This document shows positions 1 to 9,502 of a stretch of DNA of 64,000 nucleotides, one piece after another. Origin of the DNA: Desmodesmus armatus. Lineage: Eukaryota; Chlorophyta; Chlorophyceae; Sphaeropleales; Scenedesmaceae. Every line of letters starts with the position of its first letter. Position 1 is the stretch's first letter. The notes beneath the pieces are model-generated. The model saw only the letters and a list, made by a program, of their open reading frames with translations. It was not told the origin of the DNA and did not search any database. The stretch spans positions 434,001 through 498,000 of the forward strand of contig VIIQ02000059.1 of NCBI GenBank assembly GCA_007449985.2, in the 5' to 3' direction. The translations under genes were made by a program, and so were the position numbers.

Positions 1-3000
1 ACCACCTCTAAACCACACTCAAAACCCCAGTGTGTGCTGTCTGCACCCCCAACAAGCCTTGCACTCACCCGCAGTGTCTATATGCACCCAGGAGGGGGCC
101 GCCTTAGCAAACTCCTGCAGAAAGAGTGTTGCTGTAATAGACCCCGCTGCACCAGGCTCCCCTGTGCTGTCGATGTCAGCCACCTCGAGTCCAGCATCTT
201 ACAATTTCCCACCCACCCACACAACACCCTCATATTCACTACAACGCCCTGATATTCACGCCACGGGCTCGCCGTCACCACACAACCCAGCTGTAACCAC
301 ACCCACAACCCCAGTAGGTGCACCCAAAACCCTGCACAACCACCAACAAGCCCTGCGCTCACCTGCAGTGTCTATATGAACCCAGGAGGGAGCCGCCTTA
401 GCAAACTCCTGCAGGAAGAGTGCTGCTGTGATGGACCCAGCTGCGCCAGGCTCCCCTGTGCTGCCAATGTCGGCCACCTTGGAGTCTAGCATCTTGCGGT
501 AGCCAGCCCACAGGGGTAGCCGCCACATGGGGTCACTCTGCGTGGTCACACATGTGTTTGGAAACACATCACATGGGGGGTGGGGGGTGCGAGAGAGAGC
601 CTTGTGTCAGCTTGAGAAGCTTGGTGTCCAGGTGTAGAGATATGTGTACACAGTAGACGAACCCAAACAAGCATCATGCTTCACTGGGCAAAGAGCGGCT
701 ATGAGATGGCTCAGCATCTTGCAGTACTCAGCCCACAGCATAAACCGCCATATGGGGTCCCTGCGGACCGGGTGCAAAGACAGGCATGTGTGGGTGAGAG
801 CGGGGGACAGTGGTGTTCGTTGGTAAAAGGGAGAGCGACTTTGCGTGAAGGTGATAACCCTTGCCCCATCTTCTAGGGCAGGACGCGCCAAATCAAAGAC
901 ATTAGACGGCTAGGTGGTATCTAGCACAACCCTCATCTCCCTGCACTTTACTTCTGCAACGCAGGGCATCTGCAACCTGCTTCCCCAGATGGGGCTGGGC
1001 CTGTAGCCCCATGCTGGCAGTTTGTTCTCCATGCCACAGGCACAGCAGTTTGGTTGCTGCTACTGATGCTGCTGTTGCTGTTGTCGATGCCGTTGCTGTT
1101 GCGCACCTCAGCATCAGCAGCTGCCTCCAACTGCCGCCAGGTATCATCGTTGTTGCTAAACACGGCAGGCAGCTCAGCACCCAACGCAACACGAGCAGCA
1201 CCTGCAGGCACACCAACACAGCACAGCATGGGCACAGCGTGACATGGCCAGCACAGCACAGCACAACACAGCAAGCTCCGCCAGCACACTTATGGCTGTA
1301 AAGGCCCCCATCTGTCAAGAAGGTGCCTAAGCACAGTGGAGGTCAAGTGGATGAGGCATCTGCACGAAAGCATAGGCAGCATGTGTGCGCAGACGCCAGC
1401 TCCCCTGCCCTGCTTTGCGAGATCACAGAACCAAGCTGCTGCATGTCTTTGGTGCTTGCCCCATGCGGTGCTAACTACGCTGTACAAGAGTCGTACACTA
1501 CGCTGACGACAGCTGCGCACCGCACCGCCCCAAGGGTACAGCGAGTGTACCGCATCAGTGTAATCAGCCAATTTACCCACACCGTGTGGCAGCGTCCAAA
1601 CCCTCTGTACCTGTTAGCGTGGCTGCATCAATCAGCGTGTCAGGCGTCTGCACGCTGCCATTGGCAGCCTCCCAAATGGCATCACACAGAATGAGACGCC
1701 CCTGCAGGCACATGCAGCACACGGCAAGGAGCGGCGGCGCAGCACAAACAGCAGCAGATGGAAACAATTTTGGTCAAAAAGTTGAATAATCATTGGTACT
1801 TGGGTTGATAGGTATATAGGCATTGCATGGCCGCCACGCGGAATCAGGTGCTTGTACATTGCTGCAGCCCTTGCTCAAGGATGATGCGCAGGCAACGGGT
1901 GCAGCGCAGGTGTGCAAGAGACCTGGAGGCAGTGTGTAAACACAGAATTGATGCAAAGTAAATTGTGAAGACCCTGTGTGTTTCACCTCAGCATCTGTGT
2001 TGCCATTCTCCACTGTGATGCCGGCACGCGTCTGAAGCACATCACCGGGCCTGTGAGCAGCAACAGCAACGACCATGTGTAAGGCACGTGTTGGTTGAAA
2101 GCTGGTGCAAGTGTCCGCTACTGTAGGGCGGCTGCATGTGGGGCGCGCTCACAAACACGACTGCACCCACCAATCAGCTGTTCACACGTATCCTTCACAT
2201 TTCCCTCCTGTGAACCCCATCAACACACCCTCAATGCTTGAGAAACTGCACCAAAGTGTGGTCTCCACATCAGTCCTCACACACCGGACAGGGACAGCCA
2301 ACACCGCTGCGCACACCGCTGCGCAAGTCCGCGCATTTCACTGCTGCAGGTCACCGGTGACCACAGTAGCAGCAGCATGCCAGCTCACCTATATGCGTTG
2401 CCACTGATGGCATTCTCAACTGCAGGCACCAACACCCTGAGCTTCACCGGCAGCTGGGCAGACATGACCACGTGGGCCAGCGCCAGCACCAGTGCAGCGC
2501 CACCCATGTCTTTCTTCATTAGCTTCATCCCAGCTGCTGTCTTGATGTCCAGGCCTGCAGAAACCATGTCATCACCGCGCGGGAGCACACCAACAAAGGG
2601 ATTTGAGTTGCCTTGTGAGGTGTTGCTGCTGCATCAGTTGTGCCTAGTACGTTTGCCTCTGGTGCATGCAGTGCACATTTTGGGCCGCTGCGCAGCTTCG
2701 GATTGTAGACGGCAAGTTTGCCTGCTGCCCCCTATACATGGAGGCACACAGGACGGACACAAAACACCTCCCTGTGTCTACACACCGAATTGTCCTCCGA
2801 CTTGCTTCACATGACAACTAATACAAGCCGGCCTTCCAATCATCCATAGCTCGCCAAGTCACCGCCACCCACCTCCGCTGTCAAAGCAGACACCCTTGCC
2901 CACAAGTGCCACCAGCGGCAGCTCCTCACTACTACTGCTGCTGCTTGGCTGCCATGTGATGTCCAGCACAACTGGCGGCCGAGCAGCCGCCCTGCCCACT

Positions 3001-5146
3001 GTATGTACTGCTGGCCAGTTGGCCTCAAGCAGCGCATCACCCTCTACAACCTTCAGTTTGGCACCTGCAAAGAAAGGGTGTCATCACAACAAAATGACGT
3101 GTAAATGCCTGAACCATGTAACAGTAGCAGTAACTTCATGCATTGCGGGCCAGTTGGCCTCAAGCAGCGCATCACCCTCCACGACCTTCAGTTTGGCACC
3201 TGCGCCAGCACAAGTAAGGGCGACATCATAAAAGTCATAACGCGATGATGTGTGAAAGGAGGAGCTCGCAACATGTAAGAGACACCCCTATTACACATGG
3301 CCATCATTGGAATGACACCCACAAGCCGCCACGTCAAAGAGGCTTTTTTGTACTGTCTACTAGTACGATGCCACCTTGCTGTGTTTGACTCTGCCTCGCG
3401 TACTTGCACAGTACGATACCATCCTGCTGTGTTTGACTCTGCCTCGCGTACTTGTGTCCCCACATACACCATGTCACTGCTGCGTGCTGTGTGCTGCGCC
3501 TGCTGACCTGTGTGTGCCTCCACCAGAGCTGCTGCCTCTGCCTTGAGGTGTTGCGGCCCACAGTCCTCAGCAGGGGTGTTGATCAGGTCACGAGCCTGCC
3601 AGCAGCAGGAGCAGAAGGTGCAACAGGTTGAACTACAACCAAAAACAGTTGGCGCAGGACGGTACAGCACAGTACAGTACAGTGCAGTACAGTGCAGTGC
3701 AGTGCAACTTGATTCAGGTCTGATGGAGGAGGTCCCTGGGTGGTGGTGGTGGTGCAAGGCCTCATGGTGGCAGCTGCAGTGCGATGCGCCCTGCGGCACA
3801 TGCAGGTTGTGTCTGTGCGTGGTGCAGCTTGCTGGGGGTGCTCTGCATGCGTTCACAAGCAGTGTTTTCCTGTCCTTGCAAACAGCTGCAGCCTGTCCTT
3901 GCAAACCGCCAATCCGCGGGTTCCCCCCCTCCCTCAAAGTCCCCCCCCACACACACATGCACAACACACATACAGTCCAGCTACTTCTCTCCAATCATGT
4001 TCTTGGTTGGACCAGACCAGCTACAAGCCCTTATGACACCATAATAGCGCCTTGAGCTCACCCAGTAGAAGGCTTCAGCCATCGCCACCACAGACGCGGT
4101 GTCGGCACCAGCGGGCGCAATTAGCAGGGGCTTTGAGTCATCACTGCCGGCTGCTGAGCTGACAGAGGCCGCTGGCTGGCTGCTGCTACCCTCCTGGCCA
4201 GGTGTACTGGTGCTGCTGTTGGTGTTGGTGTTGGTGTTGGCGTCAAGCTTTCCTGTCTTGTAGCGGCTGAACTTGTAGCAGCCTGGTAGTGGATGGGTGT
4301 CGTCAAGCAGCAGAGCAAACAGCATGCAGGAGTCACAGGTGGTCTGACAAAAGTGCGACCTTCCCAACTACAGTACGTCAAGCACCATGCACCACGCATG
4401 CAGGTGTGCACCTTGTCCAGCATCCTCCTGGCTGCCTGCAGTTGTCGCTGGGTGCAGTCCATGGCCGGAGTGGTATCCAGGTGTCCCCATCATCAACTGA
4501 ACCACGCAACACAGCGCTCAGCAGCACTTTACCTAGTCAAGCGACCACTTGGGCACTCCCAGCAGCTGTTGCGCACATAACACAACCGCTGAGATGTGGC
4601 CAGTCACACACTGCCAGGCTGGCAAGAGGGCCCTGCCGCACTCACCTAGGCACCAACCCAGCAGGGCTTGCCCAGGGAATGGAGCATCATCAGACAAGCG
4701 ATATGTGCCCGCTGGCAGCTTCCCAGGCAAAGCAGCATATGCCCAAATGGCCTGGGCGGGCTTTGCATCGCCGATGCCTAGCAGGACACAGTCCAGGCTG
4801 CCGCTGGGGTCTGGGACTGCAAGGACCTCGCCAGGCTTGGCCTTGAAGCTATTCACTCGCGCCCAGTTTTTTGCTGGTTGGCTGACAGTTGTGTTCTCCA
4901 GATTGGACACTGTGTGGATACGGATTGGAGACTCTGGGGGTCCTTGAGCACTACCTGCTGCAGCACCCTCTGCCTACAAGCGCTGTATGTGTCCATGGGT
5001 GTAGCTAATATGTTTGGTTTGCTAGCGGCTGAGGTGACTTTGCAGCGCTGTCGGCAGAGGTATGATGTCGGCAAACTTGATCTGGATCCAAGAAACTGAA
5101 TTGTACACTGTCGCGCCAGGAGCCTCATTGTTCGGCAGAAGTGCAT
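1..5146 (-). CDS. Leucyl (cytosol) aminopeptidase, peptidase family M17, 3' end outside window
   Basis: A di-metal exopeptidase that removes N-terminal residues from peptides. Exons whose phases close: 4910-4646, 4282-4062, 3595-3508, 3064-2873, 2554-2389, 2050-1987, 1701-1611, 1201-1107 and 537-363; the last exon(s) lie left of base 1. The N-terminal M17 domain (FKAKPGEVLAVPD, LPAGTYRL) is followed by ARDLINTPAED and the catalytic domain. Metal and catalytic residues are all visible: VGKG Lys and FDSGG Asp (2895-2873), DIKT Lys and KKDMGG Asp (2554-2389), NTDAEGRL Asp, Glu and Arg across the 1987/1701 junction. The 4910 exon has no ATG. An ORF from ATG 5146 (MHFCRTMRLLARQC...) looks like an organelle transit peptide and can be joined by an intron from about 5046 to 4911, so the start is inferred. 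A TNTNTN/Ser-rich insert sits in exon 4282-4062. Two exons have extra partial copies (see repeats). Identity is certain; the start and 3' end are not. Confidence 0.9.
45..205 (-). repeat. Degenerate extra copy of aminopeptidase exon 537-363 (3' half)
   Basis: On the minus strand this segment repeats the second half of exon 537-363 at high identity, including the splice donor (CTGCGG then GTGAGT) and about 60 bases of following intron. Relative to the intact copy a single base is missing just after the MLDS codons; beyond that the peptide VADIDSTGEPGAAG continues in the parental frame. It could be an alternative 3' exon or a decaying duplicate. Offset from the intact copy is about 290 bases. 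Confidence 0.7.
707..765 (-). repeat. Degenerate extra copy of aminopeptidase exon 537-363 (5' half)
   Basis: The minus strand encodes DPIWRFMLWAEYCKML, matching DPMWRLPLWAGYRKML at the 5' end of exon 537-363. The similarity stops after the KML codons and the remainder of the exon is absent. With the intact copy and the 3'-half copy at 45-205 this makes three versions of one exon within 800 bases. Confidence 0.65.
3133..3199 (-). repeat. Partial upstream copy of aminopeptidase exon 3064-2873
   Basis: The first 60 or so bases of exon 3064-2873 (GAKLKVVEGDALLEANWPA), with their splice acceptor, are present a second time 135 bases upstream, starting at 3199. This copy runs into unrelated sequence after the MHE codons and lacks the following VGRA motif, so the intact copy at 3064 is taken as the used exon. 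Both acceptors have the same phase. Confidence 0.75.
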
Positions 5147-5878
5147 GATTTGGCTTTCAAGAGTATATTCGTTCGATTTCGAGTATGTGTTGTGCGGTTT
5201 GGTGCGAATTTGTCATCTTGACAAACCACCAACCACAAGCCCCTTTCAGCTTTGTTGCATCACCTCCCTGCAGGTACTGAAACCGGTACTGTTGCAGAAC
5301 ATCTCCAAGCGCCGTAGCAGATAAGCAGCAAATCCACCTGCAGTTCCCCTGTGGCGATTTCCCCCGCCCCACAGTGGGGGGCCCCCAGCCGCACCCCGCT
5401 TGTGCACTGCATGTTGCCAGTGGTGCTGGTTGCTACCACCTCGATCCAGATCCTCCGAAATCCCTTCCACTATCACTTGCAATGAATGCCAATCAAACTC
5501 CATATGACAACGCCCCAGCATACAACCAAAGCATGCCTGGATGACTGTTACAATCTTCATCAAGCCTTGCAGGTTGTGGGCTGCACATCGCTGCGCACAA
5601 CCCTGCGCATCCACTGGCACGTGCCTGTGATACATAACAGCATCAGCAGCATCACTACCAGCAATCCACAAACAAGATCACTCTGAAGGTGCCTGCCTGC
5701 CTGGACAACTTCCCATGTCAGTACAGAACACGGGCCAACCACCACGCACCGGCCGGCACCTTCACTGCCCTATTGAAAACGACTGTAGCAGCCACACCAC
5801 AGCAGTGGACCACCAACACCAATCCATGCACACCTCTCAACACACGACCAACCCAGCACACTCGCTCCATGCTCACAT
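5147..5878. other. Intergenic: aminopeptidase 5' side / DnaJ 3' side
   Basis: About 730 bases between two minus-strand genes. No homologous coding is seen. The 141-codon minus-strand open frame at 5671-5246 has no recognisable motif and is treated as chance. The only signal noted is a minus-strand UGUAA at 5552-5548, listed separately. Confidence 0.6.
5548..5552 (-). terminator. UGUAA poly(A) motif for the DnaJ gene
   Basis: Reads TGTAA on the minus strand about 330 bases after the DnaJ stop at 5879. UGUAA is the known polyadenylation signal of chlorophyte green algae. A five-base match alone is weak. Confidence 0.35.
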
Positions 5879-7454
5879 CTACGCTGTAGCAACGCCTGCA
5901 CCGGCATCTGCAGCCCCAAACAAGCTGCGCACAGTCGCCTTCTGCTCCGCCGTCAAAGACGCAGGGAAGTCGACCGTATATGTAACATACAAATCACCCT
6001 TCTTGCTGCTGTCAAAGATTGCCATACCCTCCCCATCCACCTTCTGTACACTTCCTGGCCTTGTGACTCCCTCGGTGGACAGTGTCACTGTATGGCCGTC
6101 CAAGTGCTTGAACTCCTGGCTAAACCCTGTCAGAGCATCCACTAAGGAGATGGTCTTGTTCATGTGCAAGTCATGACCCACACGCGTGAACACGGTGTGA
6201 GACAGGGTCCGGATCCTAAACCGCAGGTCTCCCGGCTCACCATCGACCATCGGCTCTCCCTCCTCAAAGAACGTGATCTCCTGCCCATCAACCATGCCGG
6301 GCTCGACATGCACGATGATGGTTTCCTTCTCCCGCTCCAGTTTGACCGCAGGACACTCCTCACACACCGACTGTGTGTATTGCTGGAACATGCCAGGGCC
6401 AAGCTGGCGAGTGACCAGCTTCTGCTTGCACTTGCACTTGCGCGTGCCTGCAGCTGGCTTGTACACAGACTTGTCACGCACTGTGCTGATCTCACGACCC
6501 ACGTAGAGGTCCTTGAGGCTCACAAACAGGTCCACATAGATGTCATGACCTTTAGGAGTTTGCTCCTCCTCTTCCTGGCCCCCACCAAACCCGCCACCGC
6601 CGCCGAAGAAGAAGTCAAAAATGTTTCCTGGACCCCCGCGGCCGCCACCCTGTACAGGAAGGTGAAACAGACACGGCGGCAGCAGACGTTGAACAGACAG
6701 CAAGGCAGCAGCAAGGGAAAGGACGGCAACTAATCGGAGGCCTTGGTTTCCATACGTGCAGTGTTGCAGCAAGGGGCTGGGCTTCTGTTGGCGGTTTCTT
6801 GCTTGCCTGCTGCTGGAACCGGCGCTGTCGGCTGCGTGTGGTACCACAGGGACCAAGTCCAGAGAACCACATGCATGGCAGGGCAGCCAGATCCCTGACT
6901 GGTAACCCTGGTATTGATGCCATGCACACCGGAACATGCACAAATTGAACAGCATCCTGCGGGTTCATCTGCACGTTCAAATGTCCCACCTGCTGCCCTG
7001 CATGTTGCCGCAGACCCTCCTCGCCATACTGGTCGTATATCTGGCGCTTCTCTGTATCACTCAGGGTCTCATAGGCGTGGTTGATCTCTGCAAAGTGTTT
7101 TGCTGCCTCCTCCTTCTCCTTCTCTGTGCCAGTCACCTTGTCTGCAAGGCATGCCAGCAGCCTATAATCAGCACGTGACATACATAACCCTAGCATGGTC
7201 TGCCAAGGGATGATAACTGTGCCAGCACATGCAGTTGCTGCTGATGATTGTTTTGAGGTAGGAGGACTCTGGTCCAAGGCGCGCTGCATACAACACACAC
7301 CTGGGTGGTACTTGAGAGCCAGCTTGCGGTAAGCTCTCTTGATTTGGCTGTCTGCTGCGTGTTTTGGGACGTTAAGCAGGTCATAGAAGTCCCTGCTGGC
7401 AACTGACACTGCCAGGCACAGCAGCACAACTGCCAGTAGAAGCTGCCGGGCCAT
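5879..7454 (-). CDS. ERDJ3: ER-lumenal DnaJ co-chaperone, ERdj3/DNAJB11 type
   Basis: Hsp40 partner of BiP, acting on unfolded proteins in the ER lumen. Three exons, 7454-7301, 7141-6990 and 6649-5879, give 358 residues, the usual ERdj3 size. Residues 1-20 (MARQLLLAVVLLCLAVSVAS) are a signal peptide. The J domain begins with RDFYDLLNVP. Its HPD motif is split by intron 1: HP plus G at the donor, AC completing the Asp codon at 7141. Then comes EINHAYETLSD, a GGGRGG/Gly-Phe linker (FDFFFGGGGGFGGG), and the substrate-binding domains with the CKCKQK...CEEC cysteine set that replaces the full DnaJ zinc finger in this subfamily. There is no KDEL-type tail, as in plant ERDJ3B. ATG 7454 is the only start that supplies the signal peptide. 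Phases close in all exons. Confidence 0.95.
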
Positions 7455-7933
7455 GCTGCTTCACTGGGTGCAGAAGGCTGCCTCCCAGGCCGGTTGTGAA
7501 GACAGAGTTACAGCACGTCTTATCGTTGATTTGTATGATTGACTAGGTACTGGAGGGGTTGGGACAGCGTGGCAAGCAACTGCCAGCTGAGATCTATCTC
7601 ACAACAGCAAGAGCGAGGCAGGCAGACGGCGAGATAGAAAACAGCCTCATGAACATGATCGAAGGGTGCAGATCTCTCTGTATGTCTTCTGGTAAGGACT
7701 AGGGATCAAGGTCTAGGGGTTCCTCACTCTCAACCCACTTGCTTCCCTTTTCGTGTACACAATGTTGCCCAAGCAATCAGGACACGTGGATCACTCCGGC
7801 AACTACAACATTTGAACAAAAGTGCCCAACACCCCCTGCCAGCCTTCAAAACATGCAATCACCAGCAGTCCCCCCTCCCCTGTCTGCATTTCAGCAGCAT
7901 CACACTGAACAAACCAAGCAGAGACCCTTCCAC
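7455..7933. other. Intergenic: DnaJ 5' side / FHA gene 3' side
   Basis: About 480 bases with no coding similarity. The only UGUAA downstream of the FHA stop is at 7512-7508 on the minus strand, just 54 bases before the DnaJ ATG. The FHA transcript may therefore run almost into the next gene. Confidence 0.5.
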
Positions 7934-9406
7934 TCAAAACTTCTGGACCTCCAACAGCTTGTACCGCCGGGTGGACGCTCCAAACTGGACTGTACTGCCG
8001 ACCGCCATGGTGCGCTGCTGCTGCGACTTCAGCCAGGTGTCATTCAGCTTCGTCCCGTGCTGGCTGCCCAGATCCATGATGCACACAGACCCAGAAAGGT
8101 CCACTGTCAGCTGCGCATGCTGCCGCGATATGGACAGGTGCTCCAGCACCACACTGCAAGAGGGCGCCCTGCAACATTAGTACAGCCAGCACAACACTCA
8201 AAAGCAGAGGGGTTGGCGCAATCTTCAGCTGAGAGCATATACTCATGATCAAACGGTTGGCCCAACGGTTTCTGCTTCACGCAGGAGCTATGCACTTAAT
8301 GGAGTGACGCGCGCTGCAGACGGCACTACAGCCACAGTGCCCGACGTACACTTGCCAACACAGCCACAGGCTGTAAATGCCCACACAGCTGCACTCCTAT
8401 TCCCTCCCCATCTTGCCCACAGACAGCTTGTGCAGTTGCATCCCGACAAACATGCAGCCCCCGAAAGCCCCCAACACACAAACCAGCACCCCTCATACCT
8501 GCCAAACACCACCCGCTGATGGACATTCATGGGGCCCAGTAGCACCTGCCCCACCATCCCCTCAGGCTTCAACACCTCAAGCTTCACCAGCCAGCCAGAC
8601 TGCTGCTGCGGTGCCTCCGACAAGCCTGCTGCCGCTGCAGCAGCTGCCTCTGCTTCCGCAGCATACGCATACGCAGCTGCTGCAGCTGCCGGCCTGTCGC
8701 GCTGCTCCTGCTGCACATCCAGCCTGCTGCCAACTCTGGGGTGGCGGTCCCCATTACGCCTGCTGCTGCCCAGGGCCTGTGGTGCCCTGCCCCTGCTGCT
8801 GCTGCGGCTCCTGCTGTGCCTACGGCGCTTTGGAGAGCCCCTGCCCCTGCTGCTGCTACGGCTGCGTTTGTGTGGTGCTGGCCCAGTGCCATGCTGGGCC
8901 CCACGCTCTCTCGAACGCTCACGCCCGCCCCTCTCTGCACTCCTGCTCCTGTCCCGCTCTCGGCTCCTGCTTCTGCTTCTGCTCTTGCTGCTGCCCCTCC
9001 TCAGCTTCTGCTGCTGCTGCTGCTGCTCTCCAGGCGCTTTGCCCCGCCGCAGCTTCTGACGTCCACGGCTGCCGCTGTCACTGCTGGTGTCACTCCCGCT
9101 GCTGCTACTGCTGTCACTGCTGCTGCTTGAACCGCTGCCGCTGCTGCTACTGCTGCCACTATCACTGCTGCTCGAGCTAGGGCTGGGACTGCGGCTACGG
9201 CCCCGCTTTAGCCCAGCCCCATCCTGTTTGGCTGGTCGGCTCTTCTCCGCTGCTGCCTCTTTTTCCTTCTCCTTCTCCAGCTGCTGCTGCTGCTGTTGAT
9301 CTGCCTCTGCAGCCGCCCGTGCTGCTGCTGCTTCTGCTGCAGCAGCCAGTGCAGCAGCCTTCTCAGCTGCCTCTTGTGCAACCTTGACCTGCTTGGCTGT
9401 CAGCAT
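7934..9406 (-). CDS. RS-rich protein with C-terminal FHA domain (NIPP1/SNIP1-like)
   Basis: A forkhead-associated (phosphothreonine-binding) domain behind an arginine/serine-rich region, the layout of spliceosome-linked FHA proteins; a nuclear RNA-processing role is inferred. Exon 1 runs from ATG 9406 to about 8490-8499: an Ala/Gln/Lys coiled segment (MLTAKQVKVAQEAAEKAA), Ser-rich and RSRSRERDRS-type RS stretches, then KLEVLKPEGMVGQVLLGP and VVFGRYEG, the first FHA strands. Exon 2, 8153-7934, carries the FHA core: VLEHLSISRQHAQL (Ser-Arg-x-His), DLGSQHGTKLND and VQFGASTRRYKL, the last close to NIPP1. The donor is ambiguous: 8499 would lose the conserved Arg of the GR motif, a donor about 8 bases later keeps it, and a missed micro-exon is possible. 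The phosphatase stop is only 96 bases upstream. Confidence 0.75.
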
Positions 9407-9502
9407 ACGGACCTGATCAGCACGAAGGGACGCACACCCAGACAAACCAGCCGCCACATGATGGGAAGTCAGGGCTTGGACATTGTGACCAGTCGGCAGC
9501 TG

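Noticed and set aside
3508..3994. Long minus-strand frame with a His/Cys/Tyr-rich N-terminal half (HHHHHP, CTALHCTALYCTVLY)
   Set aside because: Only the ARDLINTPAED segment at 3595-3508 is an exon. The rest is intron, with the Cys/Leu/Tyr pattern created by an ACAGT/GCAGT microsatellite at about 3660-3710.
4378..4462. Possible extra aminopeptidase exon (QRQLQAARRMLDK)
   Set aside because: Exons 4910-4646 and 4282-4062 join in phase at GWCLGCYKFSRY, matching the M17 family without any insert.
5246..5671. 141-codon minus-strand frame between the DnaJ and aminopeptidase genes
   Set aside because: No motif, composition unlike neighbouring exons, no splice partners, and it overlaps the expected DnaJ 3' UTR.
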